A DNA stretch of 18,697 nucleotides from an uncultured Dysgonomonas sp. (GCA_937875275.1 CALNCC010000144.1:1-18697), one strand, 5' to 3'. Shown: positions 7,107 through 15,686, counted from the first letter of the stretch. Numbers and translations are program-made. Notes: generated by a model from the sequence alone, not told the origin.

Positions 7107-8987
7107 TTATACAATACTTTTATAGACTTCCATCAGCCTGTCGGTACACGCCTTATCCGAGAAGCGTTGCACATATTCATAGCCTTTTTCTATCATCTTG
7201 TTTCTCAGATTCTCATCATCAAGCACACGGCAAATCTCTTTGGCTAATTGCTTTTCGTCTTTCGGATCTACGTATATCGAGTCGGGGCCTCCGGCTTCTT
7301 CGAGGCACGACTCTGTTGCGCCTATCACCGGAACCTTAGAATATAAAGCCTCAATGATTGGAATGCCAAACCCTTCGTATAGAGATGGATAAACAAACAC
7401 GGCGCAAGATTGTATGATAGCCGGCAGGTCTTCGTGCGATACATTGTTGATGAGGTGCACTCTGTTTTCCAATCCATTCTTAGCTACATAATCCTCTACT
7501 TTCTTGGCATATTCTCGTTTGCGACCGACAGAAACGAAATGTACATTGTCGGGTAAAAGTTTCAAAGCCTTTGCTATGAGTAGGATGTTTTTTCGTTCTT
7601 CTATCGTACCCACCGAGAGTATATATTTCTTGGGCAAATTGTATTTCTGTATTACTTCGGCTCTTTTTTCTTTATCTACAATCGTCTTGAATGTATCGGA
7701 ACAGCCTTGATATACAACTTCTATTTTTCCGGGATCGGTATTGTAATAGTGGATAATATCTCTTTTGGTGCACTCACTCACGGCAACTATTTTGTCGGCC
7801 ACCTTGCATGCATAACGGGCTTTGGCATCGTATATGCGGCGGTCGATGACAGGGTAGGAGTGTGGCAACCTTCTGAATATGAGGTCGTGTATCGTTACCA
7901 CCGATTTACATTCAGTAGTGGCTATTTTGTACGGCAATTCGTTACTCAATCCGTGATAGATACTCAGTTTTTCGTTTCTGATGGCTTTGGTTATCCCTAT
8001 TGTTCTCCATAGAGGTTTGAATCCTCGCTGTGTGATGAAGCGGGAATCTTTGTTCAGATATATTTTCGAATTTTGAGTAGGTAGTTTCGGGCTGAACAAT
8101 TCGTAGGTATTTTCAGGATAATATTTCGTCAGATTGGAAATAACGAAACGGCTGTAATTACCCAATCCCGTATAATTTTGCACAGCACGCTTGGCATCGA
8201 AGCCAATACGAAATTGCTCTTCCTTTTCCGGTTGTTCATCTATATAAGGCGTTGCACCCGGATATTTTTTCGAGAAGAAGTTCCAAAACTTATTACGGTA
8301 CAACATCGTCTTCTCTACACATTCGCCCACTTCGAAATCGCGTGTTTGGGCGTATGTATTGGCTATATGTACCATCATTTCATCGCTGCCCCATAACCGT
8401 CTGAAATTGAAACATCCTGTTTCGAGGTCGATAGGCTTGTCGAAGTGCATGCGATTGAGGTCGACAAGATAGAATGTGTATTTGTCTCCCGATTTCTTAT
8501 ATAATATATTCCCCGATGAATAATCGAGGTGTAGTATATTGTTCTCGTGTAGATTAGCCGAAAAATCGGCAAACTGATTGACGAGACTTTCTCTGCCTTT
8601 CAGGCTACCTCTTTGCAACTCTTGCAATATGCCATCGAAGGTTTCGTGTACTGAGATATATGCACTTCTTTTTAGCAGTAGCCCTTCTCTTTCTTCTATA
8701 TACGCAATGGGTTGAGGGGTGTTAAATCCTTTCCGGATTATGTCCAGCGCATGAAGATAGGAGCGACATGCTTTTGACTGACGAAAGGTTGAATATACAA
8801 ACTGATTGAGCAGATGAGGTGTTTTGAATAACTTGACATTCAGCTTCAATCCTCCCTCATCGAATATCTTTATCGTGTTTCGTCCCTTATACACGGTTTC
8901 GCCATTGTCATCGAACGAGTCCATCAGATTGTGAATAAAATCTGATAGTGTATCTTTATAGTTTTCGTTTATGACAATCTTTATCAT
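7107..8987 (-). CDS. Fusion protein: LPS-kinase-like (Kdo kinase/WaaP/InaA type) domain plus GT4 glycosyltransferase
   Basis: A 626-aa two-domain protein. Residues 1-~245 resemble the small protein-kinase-like sugar kinases of LPS biosynthesis. KLNVKLFK (48-55) supplies a candidate ATP-binding lysine, HLDYSSGN (153-160) is the catalytic H-x-D-x4-N loop, and VDLNRM (175-180) replaces the DFG-like metal motif with DLN. Residues ~258-626 are a GT4 transferase: NYTGLGNYSR (271-280), VTIHDLIF, LSVGTIEERKN and the E-x7-E signature EGFGIPIIE (E538-E546). It therefore probably both phosphorylates and glycosylates the inner core of a surface lipid glycan in the cytoplasm, although activity of each half is unproven. 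The ATG lies two bases after the prfC stop, so it is almost certainly co-transcribed with prfC. Kinase and transferase are commonly separate genes; I saw no frameshift or stop at the junction. Confidence 0.82.
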   Translation of the reverse strand: MIKIVINENYKDTLSDFIHNLMDSFDDNGETVYKGRNTIKIFDEGGLKLNVKLFKTPHLLNQFVYSTFRQSKACRSYLHALDIIRKGFNTPQPIAYIEEREGLLLKRSAYISVHETFDGILQELQRGSLKGRESLVNQFADFSANLHENNILHLDYSSGNILYKKSGDKYTFYLVDLNRMHFDKPIDLETGCFNFRRLWGSDEMMVHIANTYAQTRDFEVGECVEKTMLYRNKFWNFFSKKYPGATPYIDEQPEKEEQFRIGFDAKRAVQNYTGLGNYSRFVISNLTKYYPENTYELFSPKLPTQNSKIYLNKDSRFITQRGFKPLWRTIGITKAIRNEKLSIYHGLSNELPYKIATTECKSVVTIHDLIFRRLPHSYPVIDRRIYDAKARYACKVADKIVAVSECTKRDIIHYYNTDPGKIEVVYQGCSDTFKTIVDKEKRAEVIQKYNLPKKYILSVGTIEERKNILLIAKALKLLPDNVHFVSVGRKREYAKKVEDYVAKNGLENRVHLINNVSHEDLPAIIQSCAVFVYPSLYEGFGIPIIEALYSKVPVIGATESCLEEAGGPDSIYVDPKDEKQLAKEICRVLDDENLRNKMIEKGYEYVQRFSDKACTDRLMEVYKSIV

Positions 8988-8989
8988 GA

Positions 8990-10570
8990 TCAGAACTCTG
9001 AGGTGAAATGGAATTTGATGTCTCCGTAATCTTGTTGTGCCATGTTTAGCACGTAACCCGAATCGGCAAGGAAAACATCTCTGTCATCTTTATCCTTTGC
9101 CATATATTGGAATTTGCGTTTTTTGAAATCTTCCAATTGCTCTCTGTTGTCGCTTTCTATCCAGCACGCTTTGTACAGACTTATCGGTTCCCAACGGCAT
9201 TGTGCTCCATATTCGTGCAATAAGCGGTATTGGATAACTTCGAACTGTAATTGTCCTACCGTACCGATAATCTTCCGTCCGTTGAATTGGTTGGTAAAGA
9301 GCTGTGCCACACCTTCGCCCATAAGTTGATCGAGACCTTTCTGCAACTGTTTGGTTTTCATCGGGTCGTCGTTTTCTATATATTTGAACATCTCCGGCGA
9401 GAAACTTGGTAGCCCCTTGAAGTGCAGATTCTCTCCTGATGTCAGCGTGTCTCCTATCTTAAAGTTCCCTGTATCGGGAAGCCCGACGATGTCTCCGGCA
9501 TAAGCTTCATCCACAGTCTCTTTCTTTTGTGCCATGAAGGCTGTCGGCGAAGAGAAACGCATTTGCCTGTCGAGGCGGATATGTTTATAATATGCGTTAC
9601 GTTCAAATTTACCCGAACATATTTTTACGAAAGCAATAGACGATCTGTGGTTCGGGTCCATGTTGGCATGTATCTTGAATACAAAGCCCGTAAAGTTATT
9701 ATCTTCGGGTTGTACGGTGCGCTCAACAGCTGTAACCGAACGAGGATATGGTGCAATTTTAACGAAGCAGTCAAGTAATTCCTTCACTCCGAAGTTGTTT
9801 AATGCCGATCCGAAGAATGCCGGAGCAATCTCTCCTTTCAGATATTCTTCAACATCGAGAGTCGGATATACTCCTTCTACCAGTTCCAAATCTTCTCTGA
9901 GTTTCGACGCTAATCTGTCTCCGATATGTTTCTCCAATTCGGGGCTGGCTACATTCTTAAACTCAACAGAGTTTGTTACAGTCTGTTTGCTTGGAGTGTA
10001 CAGATCCAATTTTCTTTGGTAAATATTATATACTCCCTTGAAACTTTGTCCGCTGTCTATCGGCCAGCTCAATGGGAGGACATTTATATTCAATTCTTCT
10101 TCCAACTCGTCCAACAGATCGAAAGGGTCTTTCCCGTCGCGGTCCATTTTGTTGATAAAAACCATCACGGGAGTTTTGCGCATGCGGCATACCTCCATCA
10201 GTTTGCGCGTTTGTGTTTCTACCCCTTTTGCCGAGTCGACAACGATAATTACACTGTCTACGGCTGTGAGAGTACGATATGTGTCTTCCGCAAAATCTTG
10301 ATGACCGGGAGTATCGAGAATGTTCACTTTGTATCCGTCATATTCAAATCCCATAACGGATGTAGCGACAGATATTCCACGTTGTTTTTCGATCTCCATC
10401 CAGTCGGATGTGGCGGTTTTTTTTATTTTATTCGATTTGACGGCACCTGCTACGTGTATCGCTCCCCCAAATAGCAACAGCTTTTCGGTAAGTGTTGTTT
10501 TCCCTGCATCGGGATGACTGATTATGGCAAAGGTACGTCTGCGATGTATTTCTTTTTTTAATTCACTCAT
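8990..10570 (-). CDS. prfC: Peptide chain release factor 3
   Basis: A 526-aa translational GTPase that removes RF1/RF2 from the ribosome after termination; near the usual ~529 aa. The G-domain motifs are intact: P-loop SHPDAGKTT (18-26), switch I region with QRGISV, DTPGHQDF, and NKMDRDG. EF-Tu-like domain II and the RF3-specific C-terminal domain follow (including GQLQFEV and the TSEF end). I start at the ATG whose codon is 10570-10568; a TTG just before it at 10573 is a less likely start. A good promoter lies 33-63 bases upstream. The kinase-GT4 fusion gene follows after two bases, an operon pairing with no obvious functional logic. Confidence 0.95.
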   Translation of the reverse strand: MSELKKEIHRRRTFAIISHPDAGKTTLTEKLLLFGGAIHVAGAVKSNKIKKTATSDWMEIEKQRGISVATSVMGFEYDGYKVNILDTPGHQDFAEDTYRTLTAVDSVIIVVDSAKGVETQTRKLMEVCRMRKTPVMVFINKMDRDGKDPFDLLDELEEELNINVLPLSWPIDSGQSFKGVYNIYQRKLDLYTPSKQTVTNSVEFKNVASPELEKHIGDRLASKLREDLELVEGVYPTLDVEEYLKGEIAPAFFGSALNNFGVKELLDCFVKIAPYPRSVTAVERTVQPEDNNFTGFVFKIHANMDPNHRSSIAFVKICSGKFERNAYYKHIRLDRQMRFSSPTAFMAQKKETVDEAYAGDIVGLPDTGNFKIGDTLTSGENLHFKGLPSFSPEMFKYIENDDPMKTKQLQKGLDQLMGEGVAQLFTNQFNGRKIIGTVGQLQFEVIQYRLLHEYGAQCRWEPISLYKACWIESDNREQLEDFKKRKFQYMAKDKDDRDVFLADSGYVLNMAQQDYGDIKFHFTSEF

Positions 10571-10602
10571 CAAGTATGTTTACTAAGCTTTCCTACAGCC
10601 TA

Positions 10603-10633
10603 CAAATGTACTAAAAAACTAAATAGCCTTCAA
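10603..10633 (-). promoter_or_regulatory. Bacteroidota-type promoter for prfC
   Basis: On the minus strand TACATTTG (10610-10603) matches TAnnTTTG, and TTG at 10633-10631 lies 20 bases upstream of it, the expected -33 spacing. It would drive prfC and the fused kinase-GT4 gene. Confidence 0.7.
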
Positions 10634-10673
10634 TGAATTTCTTTAGAATAAGATTTTAAGAGAAATAAAAATA

Positions 10674-10681
10674 TATCTTTA
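10674..10681 (+). promoter_or_regulatory. Weak candidate -7 element for the thioredoxin-fold lipoprotein gene
   Basis: TATCTTTA differs from TAnnTTTG only at the last base and lies 74 bases before the ATG at 10756. The 185-base gap 10571-10755 holds this site and the opposing prfC promoter; I see nothing else in it apart from an A-rich leader just before the ATG. Confidence 0.3.
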
Positions 10682-10755
10682 TGGTAGAGTTTCGTTAAAC
10701 ACACGGTTCTTATACACAATGAGGAAACAAACACAACACAAAAAATAAAAAAAGC

Positions 10756-12189
10756 ATGAAAAACCTATACTATGCTCTTGCAGCTTTCCTTCTCCTTTTG
10801 AGTGGGTGTAATCAATCGTCTACGACTGTAATAACAGGGAAGATTGAAGGTGGGCAAGTGGATGAAATTAACTATTCTGTCCCTATTGATGGCTTTGTCT
10901 TTTTGGGTTTTCAAGAATCTGCCTCTGTTGATTCTCTTGGGAACTTTACGATAAATGTCGATTTGGAAAAGACATCTTGTCTCATGATCAATATTCCCGA
11001 ATTGGGTATATATGATAAGGTAGTTATTGAACCACGACAAAAATATGACTTGATAATAAATAAAGAAAGTGAAAAACCATTTCAAATGTATGGCGCCAAT
11101 GAAGAAGGGCAAAGTATATATCAAGAGTTTCCCTATTCTCCATTCATATATGAACAGATCGAAGAATACGATAATGTAGACTCCTTAAATATAGCTCTTC
11201 GGATGATGGGAGAGGAAAAAGAAGCGGAGATTGTGCAATTTAAAGCTTTATTAGATGATCAGAAAATATCAAAATTATTTTTTGACTATGTAAAAAAAGA
11301 CAGAGATTGTTACTATGCATCGTTGAGTAATGTACTATCCTTTAGTCGACTATTAGAAATGGATGATCATGATGATCGAAAAGAAACCGTAGATCTTATT
11401 TCTCGTGTTTATGATGAATATTCCCCTGGAGATGAAAGTTTAATGGGTTCTTTATTTTGGTATGAATATGCGATTCAATATTGCTATTTCAAATTGTATA
11501 CACAAAGAAAAATTAAGGAGATGGAGCAACATACCGAATGTCTTGATGTTGCCAAACAATTGTTAGATGGTAAAGCTCTTGAGTATTTTGAAGTAATGCA
11601 TTTGTTACATGAGATTTATCCCGTTGCTATGAAAAAGGAGTATGACGAAAAGTTAATCGATTTGTTTGATCAATTTAAACGGAATTTCCCTAAAAATAAG
11701 GGAGTTAAATACATAGATCCTCTCGCGTCTGAGATTAAAAATAACCAAAGGTTAATCGAGCAGCCATTTACTGAATCGATGAAGTTTATACCTAACACAG
11801 ACAATATAAATTCATTGGAAGAACTTATAGCTTTATTCAAAGGTCAGAAACTATATATCGATGTGTGGGCTACATGGTGTGGCCCTTGTCTGGGGGAATT
11901 TAAAAACAATGAAAAATTAAAGAAACTGCTGAAACAACAAGGCATAGAATCTGTTTATGTTTCACTTGATAAAGAACCTGATGAGCAACGATGGAAGGAT
12001 ATGATTAAGATTTTTAATCTTGAAGGGAATCACATTCGGGTAAATAGTAATTTATATACCGATCTCCAGAGGGTCTTTGATCGGGATGGTAGACTTACGA
12101 TTCCATGGTATATAATGGTTGATGAAAATGGAGATATAACGGATAAGCACGCTAAAAGACCATCGGAATTAGTGAAAGATGTTGAGTGA
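10756..12189 (+). CDS. Thioredoxin-fold (TlpA-like) lipoprotein, probable thiol-disulfide oxidoreductase
   Basis: This 477-aa protein begins with a lipoprotein signal peptide whose lipobox LSGC places the lipidated cysteine at C18, so it should be anchored in the envelope. Residues ~20-120 look like a beta-rich N-terminal domain of the kind often preceding TlpA-like domains in Bacteroidota (DUF4369-like, by impression). A mainly helical middle follows (~150-330). The C-terminal thioredoxin fold starts near 350, with the redox motif WCGPC at 374-378 and a cis-proline segment, LTIPWY. It probably reduces or shuffles disulfides of exported proteins; cytochrome c maturation or a specific partner cannot be decided. 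It converges on the duplicated metallopeptidase-like genes and shares a bidirectional terminator with them. Base composition is visibly more AT-rich than prfC next door. Confidence 0.85.
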   Translation: MKNLYYALAAFLLLLSGCNQSSTTVITGKIEGGQVDEINYSVPIDGFVFLGFQESASVDSLGNFTINVDLEKTSCLMINIPELGIYDKVVIEPRQKYDLIINKESEKPFQMYGANEEGQSIYQEFPYSPFIYEQIEEYDNVDSLNIALRMMGEEKEAEIVQFKALLDDQKISKLFFDYVKKDRDCYYASLSNVLSFSRLLEMDDHDDRKETVDLISRVYDEYSPGDESLMGSLFWYEYAIQYCYFKLYTQRKIKEMEQHTECLDVAKQLLDGKALEYFEVMHLLHEIYPVAMKKEYDEKLIDLFDQFKRNFPKNKGVKYIDPLASEIKNNQRLIEQPFTESMKFIPNTDNINSLEELIALFKGQKLYIDVWATWCGPCLGEFKNNEKLKKLLKQQGIESVYVSLDKEPDEQRWKDMIKIFNLEGNHIRVNSNLYTDLQRVFDRDGRLTIPWYIMVDENGDITDKHAKRPSELVKDVE

Positions 12190-12208
12190 GTAAATTTCTC
12201 GTTAGGTT

Positions 12209-12246
12209 AATAACATAGCGGCAGAAATTCCTGCCGCTATGTTATT
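12209..12246. terminator. Bidirectional terminator between convergent genes
   Basis: A perfect 16-bp inverted repeat (12209-12224 with 12231-12246) encloses a 6-base loop, AAATTC. Its core is the GC-rich CATAGCGGCAG. It lies between the stop at 12189 (plus) and the stop at 12255 (minus). The T-tract is short on both sides (ATTT on plus, ATTAA on minus), so the stem itself carries the signal. Confidence 0.8.
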
Positions 12247-12254
12247 TCGCTCTA

Positions 12255-13880
12255 CTACTTGATACACTCCTCTTGAAATCCCTCCCAATTAAAATCTATC
12301 GGCTCAGGATATTTTTTATTTAGTTCACTGTTTATTTTTTGTATCATACCACCAAAGGTAAGTCCATATATTTTCTCGAAATTTTCCATTTCGCTTTGCC
12401 ATATCGCTTTTAGCTTGTCTATGCCGTAGTTCTCAATCAGATAGCCAACAATGTATCCTGATTGATTGTAAAGAATCTTATTACCAACCGAATTCGCAAA
12501 ATCAATTTCTGCATTTAATAATAAATCGGGAGAGAACAGTTTGCCATTTTGCAGGAAAAACATATACCGCTCTTTCAGGTTGTGTCCGTCGCAGTCGTAG
12601 TTTTCCGGTCCGGCATATACGGCCAATCCTTCTGTTAGCCATAATTTGTGGCTGTATGATTGTTTTCCCCACTTAAGAAAAGATGCAATGTGCATAAGTT
12701 CGTGTTTCAAGGGATTATATTCTTTTCTATATATACTACATACAACATTCCCTGGTAGAAGACCTATTGTGTCATTCAATGCAGCATACCCAGCTGCACT
12801 TAAACCCGCTAAGTGCTTCATTCCATCTCTTGAAGGAACAAGATAGATATGTACAGAATCAGTAAATGGCTTCTCGTTGATTATTTGGAGGCAGTCGTTG
12901 ATATATTCATTCGTTTTTATAATCGCCTCATCCCTTTCCGCAACAGTCATTGTTGAATCTACCGTGAATGTCAGATTACTGATTTCTTTAGTAACCATTC
13001 TGTTCAGCTGTGGGTTGGACATTTGTCGTGGATTATATGCTGACAACCAATTTGATTCCGGAAATGGGTTGCATTCTTTAGTAAAGCGATTCCAATTAAA
13101 ATCAATCGGGTTCGGGTGCTTCTTATTCAATTCACTATTTACCTTAACTGCAAAATCATCGAAGGAGAATCCGTATATTTTTTCAAAATTGGTCATTCCC
13201 TCTTTCCACAATTGTTTCAGCTTGTCCATGCCGTATTGGTCAGATAAGCAGTTGACAATATAAGCGGACTGATTGCACGCAATCTTGTACTGAATTTTAT
13301 CGCTCTGATCGGGGAACTGTTTTATATCTAATAGTTTATCATTTTGTAGAAGATAGATGTATCGTTCTTCGATGGTATAGCTATCACAACTATATACCTC
13401 CGGGGCAGCATAGGTTTTTAAGCCTTCTTTAATCCATGCAGACCGGCTGTCAGTTTGGTTCCCCCATCTCTTGATAATAGCAATTCCCATCAGTTCTCTG
13501 TTCAGGGCACAATGTTCTGTGTTCTCAATATATGTAACCATATATTGCCCATCTATGTTTTCTGTAAAGGCGGCTTCTTTCTTTTGAGATAGTCGATACA
13601 TTTCATTGAAGTCCGGTAGAGCAAGTACTCCCATAATAGGGCTGATCGGCTTTTCTTGCAAAAGATTTAGATTGTTGATCATACACTCTTTCACTTTTGC
13701 TGCAATACGATCTCGTTGAACCTCATCGAATGAATAGTCTACTAAATAGATGATGGAATCTTCCATTTTAAACATTTTTCTTTCGAAATTTGGGTTCGGT
13801 TGCCATTTGCTCCAATCTTGCGAGAAGATAGTACAACTATATAACGATATTAAGAATAGAAGTGTAATTTTATAATTCAT
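12255..13880 (-). CDS. Secreted tandem-domain gluzincin (peptidase MA-like) protein, paralog A
   Basis: A 541-aa exported protein made of two homologous halves about 265 residues apart. It starts with a short hydrophobic signal ending ISLYSCTIFSQDW. C16 could be a lipobox with an atypical Tyr, or signal peptidase I may cut near FSQ. The C-terminal half has a complete gluzincin zinc site: HELMH (393-397) and E417 in WLTEGLAVY, resembling peptidase MA-like domains. The N-terminal half aligns but reads RELMG (128-132), so both zinc histidines are lost while E129 and E152 (IKEGLKTY) remain. Each half then repeats ERY(I/M)-containing, NQS(A/G)YIV and NFEKIYG motifs and ends in IDFNW. The C-half is thus a likely active zinc peptidase and the N-half a probable binding or regulatory domain. 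Paralog B lies 95 bases upstream. Substrate is unknown. Confidence 0.75.
   Translation of the reverse strand: MNYKITLLFLISLYSCTIFSQDWSKWQPNPNFERKMFKMEDSIIYLVDYSFDEVQRDRIAAKVKECMINNLNLLQEKPISPIMGVLALPDFNEMYRLSQKKEAAFTENIDGQYMVTYIENTEHCALNRELMGIAIIKRWGNQTDSRSAWIKEGLKTYAAPEVYSCDSYTIEERYIYLLQNDKLLDIKQFPDQSDKIQYKIACNQSAYIVNCLSDQYGMDKLKQLWKEGMTNFEKIYGFSFDDFAVKVNSELNKKHPNPIDFNWNRFTKECNPFPESNWLSAYNPRQMSNPQLNRMVTKEISNLTFTVDSTMTVAERDEAIIKTNEYINDCLQIINEKPFTDSVHIYLVPSRDGMKHLAGLSAAGYAALNDTIGLLPGNVVCSIYRKEYNPLKHELMHIASFLKWGKQSYSHKLWLTEGLAVYAGPENYDCDGHNLKERYMFFLQNGKLFSPDLLLNAEIDFANSVGNKILYNQSGYIVGYLIENYGIDKLKAIWQSEMENFEKIYGLTFGGMIQKINSELNKKYPEPIDFNWEGFQEECIK
12277..12351 (-). repeat. 75-bp exact direct repeat, copy 1 (3' end of paralog A)
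   Basis: These 75 bases are identical to 13998-14072 in the neighbouring paralog. They encode the NSELNKKYPEPIDFNWEGF segment near the C-terminus. Sequence just inside the repeat (toward the middle of each gene) diverges strongly. Confidence 0.95.
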
Positions 13881-13975
13881 ACTTAAGTTACTTAGTAGAA
13901 TTACCGTATCCCTGTTTGGGTATTTAGAATACTATATGTTTATTTATAATATTATCTAAACTTCAGTAATCTAAG

Positions 13976-15595
13976 CTATTCAATACAAGTTTGCTTGAAT
14001 CCCTCCCAATTAAAATCTATCGGCTCAGGATATTTTTTATTTAGTTCACTGTTTATTTTTTGTATCATACCATCAAACGTAATTCCATATATTTCGTTGA
14101 AATCAATATCGGAACTTTGCCATAATTTTTTTAGTTTATCCACGCCATAATTTTCGATGAGATAGCCAACGATAAAAGCTGATTGACTATAAAAAATTTT
14201 ATATTGGAAAGATTCTTCTCCCATTTCTTGATCGAATAATGAACTTGTTGATAAAAGTTTATCATTTTGAAGAAAATATACATATCGCTCTTCAAATGTA
14301 TGACCATCGCAATCAAGTGATTCCGGACAAGCATATACGGCTAAAGCTTCCTCTAACCAAGTTGTATTAATGGACATTGTCCTTCCCCACTTTAAAAAGG
14401 ACACGATATGCATAACCTCGTGTTTTAGTGGACTATGCTTTTTTCCATGTACACTATATATGGTGTTTTCTGTTAAATGACCGGAGTTTTTCAATCCGGA
14501 TATTCCACCAATACGGCCACCTAACAATAATTTCATATCATTCTGTGTAGGCACAAGGTAGATGTGTATTGAATCATTGAATGGTTTTTCATTGATTATT
14601 TTGAGGCAATCATCAATATATTCATTTGTTTCTCTTCTGATTTCATTCCTCTCTGCAATAGTCAGAGTAGAGTCTACAGTAAATCTTAAATTACCAATTT
14701 CTTTAGTAACCATCCTATTCAGTTGTGGATTGGACATTTGTAGAGAATTATATGCCGGCAGCCAATCCGATTCTGGAAATGGGTTGCATTCTTGAGCAAA
14801 ACGTTTCCAATCAAGATCAATCGAGTTCGGGTGTTTCTTATTCAATTCACTATTTACCTTAACGATAAAATCATCGAAAGTGAATCCGTATATTTTTTCA
14901 AAATCGGTCATTCCCTCTTTCCACAATTGTTTCAGCTTGTCCATGCCGTATTGGTCTGACAAGCACTTGACAATATAAGCGGACTGATTGCACGCAATCT
15001 TATACTGGATTGTATTGCTCCGATCGGGAAATTGCCTTATATCTATTAGTTTATCGTTTTTTAGAAGGTAGATGTATCGTTCTTCGATGGTATAGCTATC
15101 ACAACTATATACCTCCGGCGAAGCATAGTTCTTCAAGCCTTCTTTAATCCATGCAGACTGACTGTCAGTTTGGGTTCCCCATCTCTTAGTAATAGCGACA
15201 CCCATCAGTTCTCTGTTCAAGGCACAATGTTCTGTGTTTTCAATATATGCAACCATATATTGTCCATTCATGTCATCAGTAATGGCTGCCTCCTTTTTAC
15301 CAAATAATCGATATATTTCAGCATAGTCGGGCAATGCAAGTATTCCCATAACAGGACTGATAGGCTTTTCTTGCAAAAGATTTAGATTGTTAATCATACA
15401 CTCTTTCACTTTTGTGGCAATACGATCTCGTTGAATTTCATCGAATGAAGAATCCACTAAATAGAGTGTAGAGTCTTCCATTTTAAACATTTTTCTTTCG
15501 AAATTAGGACTCGGTTGCCATTTGCTCCAATCTTGCGAAAGAATTGTACAACTATATAACGATATTAAGAATAGAAGAGTAATTTTAGAATTCAT
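13976..15595 (-). CDS. Secreted tandem-domain gluzincin (peptidase MA-like) protein, paralog B
   Basis: A 539-aa paralog of the next gene downstream, with the same signal region (ISLYSCTILSQDW) and the same two-half layout. The C-terminal half keeps the zinc site as HEVMH (392-396) with E416 in WLEEALAVY; the N-terminal half again reads RELMG (128-132) with E152. N-halves of the two paralogs are nearly identical. The C-halves differ most around the segment just before HExxH (residues ~345-390) and just after the EERY motif, suggesting changed substrate preference while the first half stayed constant. The tandem copies are 95 bases apart; that gap has no terminator I can see, so co-transcription from a promoter upstream of B is likely. 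Peptidase activity is inferred from the motif only. Confidence 0.75.
   Translation of the reverse strand: MNSKITLLFLISLYSCTILSQDWSKWQPSPNFERKMFKMEDSTLYLVDSSFDEIQRDRIATKVKECMINNLNLLQEKPISPVMGILALPDYAEIYRLFGKKEAAITDDMNGQYMVAYIENTEHCALNRELMGVAITKRWGTQTDSQSAWIKEGLKNYASPEVYSCDSYTIEERYIYLLKNDKLIDIRQFPDRSNTIQYKIACNQSAYIVKCLSDQYGMDKLKQLWKEGMTDFEKIYGFTFDDFIVKVNSELNKKHPNSIDLDWKRFAQECNPFPESDWLPAYNSLQMSNPQLNRMVTKEIGNLRFTVDSTLTIAERNEIRRETNEYIDDCLKIINEKPFNDSIHIYLVPTQNDMKLLLGGRIGGISGLKNSGHLTENTIYSVHGKKHSPLKHEVMHIVSFLKWGRTMSINTTWLEEALAVYACPESLDCDGHTFEERYVYFLQNDKLLSTSSLFDQEMGEESFQYKIFYSQSAFIVGYLIENYGVDKLKKLWQSSDIDFNEIYGITFDGMIQKINSELNKKYPEPIDFNWEGFKQTCIE
13998..14072 (-). repeat. 75-bp exact direct repeat, copy 2 (3' end of paralog B)
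   Basis: Identical base for base to 12277-12351, in the same orientation and the same reading frame, 1721 bases away. With the near-identical 5' halves it makes the two genes a natural substrate for recombination or gene conversion. Confidence 0.95.
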
Positions 15596-15623
15596 ATTGT
15601 TTTTATATATAAGTCCGTTCTCT

Positions 15624-15631
15624 CAAAAATA
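15624..15631 (-). promoter_or_regulatory. Candidate -7 promoter element for the duplicated peptidase-like genes
   Basis: On the minus strand TATTTTTG matches TAnnTTTG and lies 28 bases before the ATG of paralog B. No clear -33 box is visible, and the surroundings are very AT-rich, so chance is possible. Confidence 0.4.
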
Positions 15632-15686
15632 TATAATATTTTGTAGTTACAGGAAGAATCTATAGAAAAAAAATATTCTTAGATGT

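Noticed and set aside
8012..8026. GAGG-TTTGAAT-CCTC resembles a tRNA T-arm (4-bp stem, 7-base loop).
   Set aside because: It lies inside the kinase-GT4 coding sequence, and no anticodon arm or acceptor stem can be formed around it.
12255..15595. The long direct repetition as a mobile element or CRISPR-like array.
   Set aside because: The repeats are two full protein-coding paralogs in the same frame, without terminal inverted repeats, a transposase or regularly spaced short units.
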